Virus record (IMG/VR): IMGVR_UViG_3300044977_000034
Span: 1-64,000 of that record
DNA: 64,000 nt
Strand: one strand, 5' to 3'
Source: a virus
The first letter of the stretch is position 1. Every line of letters starts with the position of its first letter. Shown in pieces: positions 52,829-62,800 of the stretch. The notes under the pieces were generated by a model, which was given only the letters and a program-made list of their open reading frames with translations, was not told the origin of the DNA and searched no databases. Both the position numbers and the translations under genes were made by a program.

Positions 52829-53527
52829 TTACCGCTTGGGCTGTCGCTCCGGAGGCGTCGGCAACGGCTGGCCTGGAGCCGGACGGCTTGGCGGCAGGCC
52901 TTGGCCCGGACGCGGCGGAATCCCCGGCCTAGTCGGCGGCAGGGGTTGGCCTGCGGTCGGGGGACGGCCCGGTCGGCCGCCGGGGAGGCTTTGGTCGGGG
53001 TGCTCCTCGCCAACGCCATAGTCAGGATCGGTCGGCCGCTCCGGCCGCACCGGAACATCGATCACCGCCCACCGCGAGCCGACGCCCGAAATAAAGATCA
53101 CCGCGAGCGCCTTGCCCGGAGGGACGCTCGGAGGCAGCGGCGGCCAGACGGAGCCCGGAGGCAGCTCTGGAAGACCGGGAGGAACCTCCGGCGGCAAGCC
53201 CTGATCGGGACTCTCTGGATCGATCGGGTAGACCGGGAGCTGACCCGATTCGGCGCCTTCATCTACGCCATAACCCGGATCGCGACCGCCCCAACCGCCC
53301 CACGAACCCGGAGGACGATTGCCCGGATGCTCGCCGCCGCCCCAACCCCAGCCCGGATCGACCGGACGGCCAGGACGACCGGGCAAATGGCCGGGACGCT
53401 CGGGACGGCCGGGAAGCCCGCCGCCGATTTCAGCGCCTTCGTCAATGCCATAGTCGGGGTCGACAGGGCGCCCCGCGTGATCAAAGTGAACTGGTTGAAG
53501 CCAGACTAACTGCTTTCCTCGTGCCAT
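52829..53527 (-). CDS. Pro/Gly-rich repeat virion protein
   Basis: 232 aa from ATG 53527. Three imperfect repeats of R-P-(V/T)-DPDYG(I/V)-(D/G)-EGAE type (about residues 19, 83 and 170) are embedded in Pro/Gly/Trp-rich sequence. A short ordered segment (ALAVIFISGVGSRWAVIDVP) is the only folded-looking part. Likely a fibre-associated or disordered virion protein. Confidence 0.55.
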   Translation of the reverse strand: MARGKQLVWLQPVHFDHAGRPVDPDYGIDEGAEIGGGLPGRPERPGHLPGRPGRPVDPGWGWGGGEHPGNRPPGSWGGWGGRDPGYGVDEGAESGQLPVYPIDPESPDQGLPPEVPPGLPELPPGSVWPPLPPSVPPGKALAVIFISGVGSRWAVIDVPVRPERPTDPDYGVGEEHPDQSLPGGRPGRPPTAGQPLPPTRPGIPPRPGQGLPPSRPAPGQPLPTPPERQPKR

Positions 53528-53598
53528 GCGTTTCTCCTTCTTGGGGTTCGCCTCTCCCTTGTGCGCCTTGGCGGTAGCACGAATCGATGACGGGCGGG

Positions 53599-54594
53599 CT
53601 ACCACTTGATGATTTTCATCGTGCAAGTTGTGGGCTGGATGTTGTTGTGGGCGCCCGAGCTGCCCGCAGGGGCGAGGTTAGCGTAGCCGGTTCCGATATA
53701 GACGCCGCTGGCGGACGCGCCCCCGGTGTTTGCAGCGCTTTGAGAGACAGCGCCAGTACTGGGGTACGTCCCGCCATAAAGGGCGAAATTCGTCGCCTCG
53801 GTGTAGCCGTGGGTGTGGTTGTCCTGAGACGCGGCATGGCCATGGCCATAGTCGCCGTGGGTGTGGGACGGCATCTCGGCCGCCGACAACGTGTGATAGG
53901 CCTCGCCCGCGAAGGTCACCACGCCCCAGCTGTTGAGGATGCCCCGGTTGCCCTCGTTCTGGGCGTAAGGCCCCGAGGGAGGAACCGTGCCGATCTGGTC
54001 CGCCATCGCGGTCACCGTGCCGCGATAATCGGGGACCCTGAACGAGCCGCCGCTGACCCCCCAGGTCCCGCCGATGATGTCGTACAGCAGATCATGCTGG
54101 GCCTGACTCACATATCGGCCGTCGCACGGCAGCCAGCCGTTGTGGATAAAGGTCGTCGGCATATCCGCCACCGTCCCCGGAGGGCAACCGGCGTAATCCC
54201 AATAGACCCGGCTCGGGGTGACGATGATCGGATAGGGGATGCCGAAGCTGGTGAAGAAATAAATCCCGATCTGGTCGTTGAAGTTGTTGCCGCGCACATA
54301 GAGCGCGTGGCCGTTGAGGTTGATCCCCTGAATGACGATCCGGCGACCTCCGATCGGCGGGTAGCTGATGTACTGGTCGCTGCTCAGCGTGCCGGTCAGA
54401 TAGAGGATCGGATTGGCGGCCTGGGCGATGGTGAGTTCGATCGTTCCGCCTGAACACGAGAGGACGTACTGCCCGCCATACGCCGTGTCGAGCGTATTGA
54501 GCGAGCCATCCATAGGGGTGTCCCAGCCGGTCGCGGCGTAGTCTCCATGAGCGGGAATTTCCAAACTTAAGTTAGGTGTAAAAGTGCTAACCAT
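53599..54594 (-). CDS. Tail-collar-domain fibre protein
   Basis: 331 aa from ATG 54594. NGWLPCDGRYVSQAQHDLLY, DIIGGTWG and SFRVPDYRGTVTAMADQIG is the phage tail-collar domain (about residues 155-205), followed by a Gly/His-rich tip (SHTHGDYGHGHAASQDNHTH), whose HxH repeats resemble the metal-binding needle of collar fibres. The N-terminal half is beta-rich. Likely a short tail fibre. The divergent operator at 54610 lies directly upstream. Confidence 0.85.
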   Translation of the reverse strand: MVSTFTPNLSLEIPAHGDYAATGWDTPMDGSLNTLDTAYGGQYVLSCSGGTIELTIAQAANPILYLTGTLSSDQYISYPPIGGRRIVIQGINLNGHALYVRGNNFNDQIGIYFFTSFGIPYPIIVTPSRVYWDYAGCPPGTVADMPTTFIHNGWLPCDGRYVSQAQHDLLYDIIGGTWGVSGGSFRVPDYRGTVTAMADQIGTVPPSGPYAQNEGNRGILNSWGVVTFAGEAYHTLSAAEMPSHTHGDYGHGHAASQDNHTHGYTEATNFALYGGTYPSTGAVSQSAANTGGASASGVYIGTGYANLAPAGSSGAHNNIQPTTCTMKIIKW

Positions 54595-54609
54595 CGGTAT
54601 TTCCAGATC

Positions 54610-54637
54610 TTGCAGTTCGTGCAAAAAGCGCTATATT
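54610..54637 (+). promoter_or_regulatory. Operator and promoter for the gene at 54663
   Basis: TTGCAGTTCGTGCAA (54610-54624), identical to sites at 9799 and 41415. Its left arm gives the -35 TTGCAG. After 16 nt comes TATATT (54632-54637). The transcript would start near GGGCGGCCTAC, followed by GGAGTCGAA (54651-54659). It also lies 16 bp from the divergent fibre gene. Confidence 0.65.
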
Positions 54638-54662
54638 TGGGCGGCCTACAGGAGTCGAAATC

Positions 54663-54848
54663 ATGCCAGAACCAAGCCTAGAATTTATCCAGCGCAATTT
54701 GCGGATGATCCAGTTGGATCAGCGGCTGATGCGCAGCGAGATGCAAACCCTGCACACGAAACTGGACACGCTGAGCGACAAGTTTGATTTGCTGATGGAG
54801 GCGTTTGGCAGCTTGGAAACCGCCGTCAAAGCGAAGCTGGGGGACTAG
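54663..54848 (+). CDS. Small coiled-coil protein, 61 aa
   Basis: MPEPSLEFIQRNLRMIQLDQ, RLMRSEMQTLHTKLDTLSDK, FDLLMEAFGSLETAVKAK: one continuous amphipathic helix. GGAGTCGAA precedes the ATG. Its promoter is overlapped by the operator. Possibly a small regulator or oligomerisation protein. Confidence 0.7.
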   Translation: MPEPSLEFIQRNLRMIQLDQRLMRSEMQTLHTKLDTLSDKFDLLMEAFGSLETAVKAKLGD

Positions 54849-54852
54849 GGCC

Positions 54853-55002
54853 ATGTGGTTCCTTATTTTCCCGCACCCGTTCAGTTTCTCGCCGAGAGAG
54901 AAGCCGCCCCAGGACCCCGACCAGATATCATGGAGGACTGTGATCCTCGTGATCGTCCTCTGTTCGTTAGCCAGCGGCCTCTTTAATTATCTCGTTCATT
55001 GA
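54853..55002 (+). CDS. Small membrane protein, 49 aa
   Basis: MWFLIFPHPFSFSPREKPPQ, then a C-terminal membrane helix (VILVIVLCSLASGLFNYLV). It follows the coiled-coil gene by 4 nt. Convergent with the internal virion gene (7-nt overlap). Function unknown. Confidence 0.55.
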   Translation: MWFLIFPHPFSFSPREKPPQDPDQISWRTVILVIVLCSLASGLFNYLVH

Positions 55003-56885
55003 GGCACGTTTCCGCTCTGGTCCCCGGCCCCCTCGCCTTCATGCTCCGTGTAATGCTGTAGCGCCCAAGCGGCGAGCGGCTTTGGGTCAATCTTCGCGCC
55101 GAGCTGCGCCCCTGCGGTTGCTGCGGTCCGCACCGCCGCATTGCGGATGGCTTCGGCGTTGCCGCTCCCCACCGCGCGCGTCCAATTCGTTACCGCTCCA
55201 GAGCCAGCGGGGCTCGCCAGGAATTTGCCCATCGCTTTGAACCCAAGAAAAGCCGTGATGGCTTCTGCGGGATGCCTTGCTCCCTCCACCATCGCGACCG
55301 GGCCGACGGCGTGCATGCCGGAATGGGTTGGATTGGCGTAGCGGCCGAGGCTTTTCCACTGCTGCGAGACAGTCGCCAGATCATCGAGGTTCTGACGCAG
55401 CGCGGGGTTCTGATTGAACAATATGTCCTTCGCTTTGTCGTCGATTTTCGAGTAGCCGGTCAGAAATCTCGCGGTGCTAAAGCTGCCATCAGTCGGGTCT
55501 CGCCCCAGGTTTGAAACGAAGCCTCGCGAAATCTGATCCCAGTCGTTCGCCGGAACGGCTTGCTGCGCCCGCTGCAAGAGATCGAGGTCGCCTGCTTTTC
55601 CCGGCTGGGCGGCGGCCTGAATATTCCCGAACACGTTTTCGGGTTGAGCGTCCATCTTTGAGCCGCCCAGCAGCTCCTGCAACCTTTGCCGATTGTCGGT
55701 GATGGCTTTGAACGTGGCGCTCGCAGTGTTATTCGCGTCCACGGCGTCCTGGCCGCCAGCGCGCCTAGCGGCGTTGGTGAGGTCGCCGGAGAGCGCGCCC
55801 CAAAGGTGCTCGACCTCGTTGTCTTCCAGCTCCTTCGGCCCGACTTGGCCCCAGCTATCCGTCAGGGAGCCCAACCTCGTGCGCAGATCCTTCATCGCGT
55901 TGTAAGTGAGGCCGCCAGGGACGTTGTTCGCGTCCTGAATCAGCTTGGCGACTGGCCCCGTCATTTTCTCGCCATAGGCACCGCGTTTCCCCATGATCTG
56001 GTTGAACGCACCGACGGTGTTCGAGATCGGCGATTGAACCCGTTGGTTCATGAGGCTGTTGGCGTAGGCGTAGCGCTGGTCGACGATGTTCTGAGAGGTT
56101 GGCCCGATCCAATTCTTGAGGCTCGTGCTCGCCGTCTTGCCAGCGCCTCTCGTCGTTGCGCCCGCCGCCGCCTGCGTGGCGGCATCGCCGAGCCCCTCTA
56201 TGGATTTCGCCGTGCCCTCTTCAAGCGGCGCCGCAGCGCCAGGAATGCTGAACCCAAGCTTGCCCGCCATTTGAGTGATCGGCAGGCCGACCGAGTAGCG
56301 CGGCATCGTGACATTGAGCCGCTTCGCCGCATCGAGGATGGTCTGGCGCGCGACGCCTCCGACTGCGGGAAGAACCGAGTTTGCGAGCGCGGCGCCGCCT
56401 GCGCCGCCCGCCGCGCCAAGGGTTCCCTTAACGAGCGAGCCACCAACGCTCTCGCCCTCACCAGCGCCAAGCGCGCCGCCGTAGATCGCGGCCCCTTTCG
56501 CCGTGGCAGCCCCTGGCGTCATGATCATGGGGAGAGATTGCCCACCCGCGTAGAGCCAGGGATGCGCCTCGGCCGCCTGTCCGCCCTTCGTCGCCAGCGC
56601 CTCGCTTGCCGAGGTGTAATCCTGCGGCAGGCCCGCGACGGCTTTCTTCTGGTCCTCATTAAGAAGGCCGTATTCGTCGGCCTTGCGCGCGAGCCATCCG
56701 ATGCCCGCGTTCCCGGCGGCGGCGATCTTTGAACCGCCAGGAATGCCCTTGATCACGCCGTAGCCGAAGGCGCCCGCGCTGCTGTCGGCGTCGCTCGTTG
56801 GCCCGCCATCAGTCGACGTCGGCGGAGGCGGCGCCGCTGGCGTTACGACGTTTCCATCCGCGTCAACGATATCGCCGATTGCCAT
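54996..56885 (-). CDS. Internal virion / ejection-type protein
   Basis: 629 aa. Pro/Thr-rich N-terminus, a Gly/Ala-rich amphipathic region (about 130-175, YGGALGAGEGESVGGSLVKG, AGGAGGAALANSVLPAVGG) that could insert in membranes, then long helices (NQIMGKRGAYGEKMTGPVAK, KELEDNEVEHLWGALSGDL). Size and composition match internal proteins that podovirus-like phages eject with DNA. It directly follows the 2,069-aa protein (2-nt gap). Confidence 0.6.
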   Translation of the reverse strand: MAIGDIVDADGNVVTPAAPPPPTSTDGGPTSDADSSAGAFGYGVIKGIPGGSKIAAAGNAGIGWLARKADEYGLLNEDQKKAVAGLPQDYTSASEALATKGGQAAEAHPWLYAGGQSLPMIMTPGAATAKGAAIYGGALGAGEGESVGGSLVKGTLGAAGGAGGAALANSVLPAVGGVARQTILDAAKRLNVTMPRYSVGLPITQMAGKLGFSIPGAAAPLEEGTAKSIEGLGDAATQAAAGATTRGAGKTASTSLKNWIGPTSQNIVDQRYAYANSLMNQRVQSPISNTVGAFNQIMGKRGAYGEKMTGPVAKLIQDANNVPGGLTYNAMKDLRTRLGSLTDSWGQVGPKELEDNEVEHLWGALSGDLTNAARRAGGQDAVDANNTASATFKAITDNRQRLQELLGGSKMDAQPENVFGNIQAAAQPGKAGDLDLLQRAQQAVPANDWDQISRGFVSNLGRDPTDGSFSTARFLTGYSKIDDKAKDILFNQNPALRQNLDDLATVSQQWKSLGRYANPTHSGMHAVGPVAMVEGARHPAEAITAFLGFKAMGKFLASPAGSGAVTNWTRAVGSGNAEAIRNAAVRTAATAGAQLGAKIDPKPLAAWALQHYTEHEGEGAGDQSGNVPQ

Positions 56886-56887
56886 GG

Positions 56888-59800
56888 CTATGGCTCGTAT
56901 TCGACTTGGAAAGTGCCGTCTGGCTGAGCCCGCACAATCTTGCCGTTAGGCAACGAATAACGCTCGCCGGGTTGAGCGCCCGTCTTCGGGAGCGGCGCGG
57001 GCCAATCCTCGCCGGTCACGTTCTTCATCGTCTCCGGCGTGATGCCCTTGAAGATCGGCACCTCTTTCCGCGCCTTGCCCAGATAGTCGCCGTACTTGTG
57101 CGCCTTGGTGAAGGTGTCCATGTCGTCGCCGACGTTCAGATTATGGCCGGGGACGTTCGAGTACATGTCGTGCTGGTAGTCGAGCGTCGCGAGCTGGTCG
57201 GTGAGGATCTTGCGCAGCGCGGCGGGATCGCGGGTCGGCGAGGCGACCATCATCGTGGCCTCGCGCAGTCCGGCGCGCGGCGCTTTCTGGAGACCTGAGT
57301 TGGCGACCGCAGCGAAGGCCTGCTGAATCGCCGACTTCATCGCCGCGTCGGCGCTCGCCGCCTGCGGCAGCTTGAAGCCGAAGGCGTTGGCCCAGCTCGC
57401 CAGCTCGGCCTGCGCCTCGGACGAGCGACCAGCCTGGAAGTGCTGGTAGATGTTCGACAGCTCGGAGATTTCGCTGCGGGTCTGGTCGTAGGTCGACTCA
57501 AATTTCTCCCTGTTCTCCAGATAGGACTGAAGGACGGGCTTCTGCGCCTCGGTCGTCGCCGAGGTTACCGCCTCTTGCCCCTTGGACGAGATCTCCGCCT
57601 GCTTCTCCCAATTCGATTTTGCGGCCTCCTGCTGGGCCTTGCCTTGCGTGATGAGATCGTCGCCTAGCCCAGGATGGATCAGGTTTTGCTGATTGCCCTG
57701 CGCGATCAGGTTGGTGCCCGCCTTGTAGGCTGGATCTTGGTTGAGGTCGGGGACGCCGCCCGCAGGAGCCGCCCCGGCAGGAGCCGCCCCGGCAGGAGCT
57801 GCGCCAGACGGCGCGCCTCCGGATGGCGCAGCCGCGCCGCTAGGAGCCCCGCTGGGGGCCGCTCCGCCGCCGAGGGTCGGAAGTGTGGGGAGCCCGCCCG
57901 AGGGCGCTCCCTGGCCTCCTGTTGGCGCTGGCGCAGCCGTTCCTCCGCTCCCGCCGCCGAGCAAGCCCTTGCTGCGCAGCATCTGGATGTAGACCTTGTT
58001 CATCATCGCGCCGATCTGGAGCTGCTGGACCTTCAGATCCGCGTCCGCGCCATGCTCGCGCGCTTCCTGCGACAGGTTGTTGATCTGCGCCTGCGCCTCT
58101 CCCCATTGCTTCTCCAGCCCCTTTTGCGCTTGGAGGTAATTGTTCCCGGCCGTTAAGCCCTCGCCGATCGCCGTGCCGAGCTGGGGGGCGCGCGAGGACA
58201 TCATCGCCGCGCCGACGCTCATCAGGTAGCCGCCAGGATCGTGCCGCAGCTCGTCGCCCATGGTGGGCGCTTGCAGATTGCGCCGGTCCAACTGCCCCGG
58301 AGGGGGACCGCTTTGGCTTGGGCCGGGGAGCATGAAGCCGCCGCCGTAGGACGACGTGTCCGCCTCGGCGGGCTGGACGTCCTGCCCCGGTACGTTGGCG
58401 CCGCCCGCTATCTTGTCGGCCTGACCTTTCGTCGACCAATCGTGCCAGCCGTGCTGAGCGGTGTAGTCCGCGACAAACTTGACTTGGTCGGGCACGGTCT
58501 TCGGATCGCGCGGATCGAGGCCGGTCTGTTTCTTGAACTCATCGCCGAGGCCGGAGTGCGGCATGTCGGGGTTAATGCCGCCCATGTGCAGCTGGAACGG
58601 GCCGAACGAGGAGCCGCCGTCGCCGACATAGGACTTGCCCATGCCGCTTTCGAGCGAGGAGATCGTCGAGGCGTACCCGGCGCGATTGCCGAAGTTCTGC
58701 TTGATCAGGTCCGGCACCGCAGGAGCGGCGCCGCCGCCGCTAGGAGCTGGAGCCGCTACCGGCGGCGCTGGCGGCCCCCCGCCCGCGACTTCGGCGTCGA
58801 TGGCGTCGAGGTTCGGCGTCCCGCCATCTGAAAAGCCACCGCGCAGGGAGCCAAGCCCCACGCCACCTCCTGTCCTAAAGCCGAGATCCTGCCCTACGTC
58901 GAAGGCGTTGTCCGAGAGATTGGAGAAGTCCGGTGTCCCGGCCATGCTCCCCCATCCTCCAGAGGCGTCGCTCGGGTCGCCCGCCGGAGCCGTCTGCTGG
59001 CCGCCTGCCTGACCCGCGAATTTCTTCACCGCGTCGCCGAGCTTGCCGAGGCCGTCACCGCCGAGAGGCCCGCCGCCTGCGGCCGGTGGCGGCGCCGAAC
59101 TAGGCGGCGCAGGAGGCCCGTGCCCGCCGCCGCCTTGCATCGGCGTCGCCGAGGCCGTGATCTCCGCCAGGAACGGATCGCCGATGTCGGCCCCAGTCAG
59201 GCCGCCGCTGGCCCCGCCGCTGGCGAAACCGGCGCGGTCGCCGCCGCCGAACAGGTCGCCGAATCCACCGGCCGCCTTGTTGGCGGTCGCGATCGAGCCG
59301 AGGCCTCCGCCCTGCGAAGTCTGGCCGGTCACGCCCGCGCCCTGCGGGGTGTAGGCGCCCGCGTTCATCATGGGCGAGGAGCCGAGCACGCCGCCGCCGC
59401 CCTGGAAGCCAGCATAGGCTCGCGAGAGGGAGTCATCGCCCGTGATGCCGCTCGCCACACTGGTCGCAGGATGCATCCTCTTCTGATTGGCGATGATGCT
59501 CGGGTCCATCGGCCCTGGACCGGCCATGTTCTGGCGCGCCACGATCTCCGGATCGACGATTCCCGTTCCCAGCGAAGACCCCGAGCCCCGCGCGCGCATC
59601 GCGTCATGCTGCCGCACGATGTGCCGCATGGTCGTGATCGCCGGGTGCTCCGGCGCCTGTGCACGAGCATTCGGACTGATCCCCGCGCCTGCTCCGCCGC
59701 CGCCCGAGCCGGGGACATAGGTCGCGCCGCGCGCGTTGCCGGTCGTCGGCGTGTAGTGCCCCGAGAGGTCGAGCGCGGAGATCGGCGGCCCACCCATGTT

Positions 59801-62800
59801 GGAGACCTGGGTAAAGTGCGGGCCGCCGCCTCCGCCGCCAGCGCCCTGGAAGCTCGGCGCTTCGGCGACAGCTCGCGGATCGATCTGGGCGCGCTGCGGA
59901 CCGCGACTGGGGCCAAGATCGAAAGTGTCATCGGGGAGCGAAGAGAAGTCCGGCGTCCCAACCCCTCCCCCATTCCCGCCGAAGATCGAGTCCCAATCGA
60001 TATTGCTGAGATCCGGCGAGGCAGGCGTGCCAGTGGGCGCTTCCATGACATTGCCAGCGCCGCCGCCGATCGGGATCGAGCCACCGTCATCGCGGCCGAT
60101 TCGCCCTCCCCAGTAGCGAGGAACCCGGCCGCCGCGCGCCTCGGCGGCGATCCCTTGGCCACCGCCTCGGAAGACGCCGGGGAGGTCGACGTCCCAGCCC
60201 GTGTGCATGGGCGCTTCGTCGCCCGAAGGCGGCGCGATAGCCAGCGGGCGCTGCCCGAACGGGTCGCCGCCGACGAGCCTCGGCGCCATCAGCGGTCGCC
60301 CGCCCGCCTCTGAAAATTCGGCGCTCTCGCGCGGCGCCTCGACCTCGGCCGATGGCTTGTTCCACTCCTGCGTGCCCTCAAGCGGCGGGGCTCGCGTCGC
60401 CGGGAGGTTCTGCTTCGGGACGCCACCGAAGAACGCCGCCCTGGTCATCGGCGCGTTCGACGGCGTTCCTGCCGCCTCCGGCGGGACCAAGCCCAAGGTC
60501 GGATAGCCCATGCCAGGACCGCGCGAGCCAGGAACGGACGGCTCTCGCATAGTCAGCGAATCGCGCAGGGTCGCAGGCGCTTGGCCGCCGACCGGCGCCA
60601 CCGATCGCGGCGCCGTCATCGGTAGCCCGCCAGGGCCAGGAGGCTGCGGGCGCGGGTCGTCCTCCGGTCGATAAGGCGTGATGTCGTGGTGCTCGCCGGT
60701 CACCGGGTCAGGCGCGATGACGCGCGGCCTGACGACGCCGCGCTGGACCGCCGCCTTGGCGCGCGCCTGCCCGAGCTGACGCTGCATCTGGATGGCGCGC
60801 GGCGTTTGCTGCTGCTGACCGCCGCCGAACAGGTGCGAGAGGTCGAGCGCGGTATAGGTCGGCGGATTGCGCGCCGGATTCGCCGTGGGCTGGTAGGTCG
60901 TGAACTGCGGGAAGCCGCCGCGCTGGAAGCCGGATCGCATGTTCACTCCTCCGCCGCCCGCCCTGCTCATCCCGGCAGGCACCCATTCATTGTGAAAGAC
61001 ATTGCCCGTCGGCGCGCCCATGCCAGCGTTTTCGCCGCCAGCTGCGCCACCAGTGGTCGTCCCGCCAACGCTAGTCCAGTACCCCCCCTGCGGCTGCTGT
61101 GCGGCGGGCGCCGCTGCGGCAGCTGGCGCCGTCTTCGGGTTTTGAACCGGCGTCGATCCGGGCGTGTAGCCGAAGCCGCCGCTGCCGCCAGCGCCGCCAG
61201 CGCCGCCGCTTCCCTGTGTGCCGAAGTATTCATCGACAATTTGGCCGAGCCCACCGCGAGACAGCCCGCCTTCCGTCGCCCCCGCCGCGCCCATCGGACC
61301 GGGCATCCTCGCGCCGCCCACCGGCATCGGGCCGCTATTCGCGGCAGGCGCAGTGCCCATGGAGGCTTGCGTGCCGCCGAAGGCGCCCGCGAGCGAAGCC
61401 TCGGCCGAGCCGAACTGCGGCGAGTTCTGGAGGTTCTGATAGTCCGGCTGCGGCGAAACCGGGAACCCCGTCGCAGGCTGCGGCGGCAACCATTCCCCGC
61501 CGCCGATCGCGGCGCCCTGGTCGACATCGATGCCGGTGTAGGGCGACTTCGACCCGGCGCTCTCCTCGCCGAACAGCGCCTCGGAGATGCCCGCTTGGGA
61601 ATTGAGCAGCGTTCCCGGCTGCCAGCCCTCGCTGTAGCTGGCGCTCGATCCGGACCCGATCGGGATGACGCCAGGAGGAAGCACCACGCCGCCCTCTTGG
61701 AAGCTCTGGCGCGGCTGGGCGAGCGCAGTCTCGGGCTGGGGATGCATAGTCGTCCCGCCCATGAGAGCGAACGAGCCCATGCCCGAGCGTGCGCTGGGGT
61801 CGCCCATGAACATGAGCGCCTGATCCGGCGACATCGACTGCGGCTTTTGCTGCGGCTGGATGCCCTGCGTCACGCCTTGCGTCACGCCGCCAGGAGGCGG
61901 CTCCGCCTCGCCGCCGTCGGCGTAGTGTCCGCGCTCGGCCGCGCCTTGCGTCGCGCGCCCATAATCGATGCCAAGCAAGTCCCCCATGCCGATGCGGTGG
62001 ACGCTGCCAGGATCGTGGTAGGCCTCCTCCTGCGCGATCAAGCCGATCTGCGTGCGCGGATCGCCCTTGAAGTTGTAGCGGTAGATGTTCTGACCGTCGT
62101 AGGTCTTGCCGATTTCCTCCACGTTCTCTTTCGCGCGCTCGTCCGACATGCCGACGAGGCTGCCAAGAAGACCGAGGCCGGATGTCGCCGCGCCGAGGCC
62201 TTGCGCGATCGAGTTCGGCCCCGGCGAAGTGGTCTGGCTCTGTCCCCCCGAGAGGCTGCCGGTTCCCTCGATGAGGTTGCCCAACCAGCCGGTCGTCGTG
62301 AATGGATAGGCTTGGCCCTGCTGGTACATCTGCTGAGCGGCAGTATCGATCGCTTGCTGTTCCTGCTGCGGGATCATGCCAGCTTGGATATCGGCCTGCG
62401 CCCCTTGCAGGCCCGCCTGCTGCGCAGACTGGCCGATCTCCCCGAGCTGGGCGGCCCCTGACATCTGGCGCGCGGCGTTGGCCTGCTGCGCCGCAAGGTT
62501 GGTGGATTGCTGCCCCGTCCAATCGCCCATCGCCTGGGTGAAGTTGGCTTGATTCAGGCCCGCGATCGTCGGCGCTTCGGCGAGGTTCTGCTGGTTCGCC
62601 AGGATCGATTGGCCGATGCCAGCGCGGTCGCCGCCGAAAGCCCCAGAACTAATGTTCGCGGAATTTAAGAACTGAGCCTGTTGCTCGTTCTGGTTGTTCA
62701 TCTCCGCTTGGGTTGTGTCAACGACCGAGCTGGTGTACGGGTTCATAAACGGGGCTAACGAACCCATGCCTTGGAATTGCATCGGGTTGACCGGCGCAGA

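Noticed and set aside
59120-62461. Two long plus-strand frames (397 and 591 codons) opposite the 2,069-aa gene
   Set aside because: Arg/Ala/His-rich, no motifs, no RBS. The minus frame carries recognisable S74 and transglycosylase patterns.
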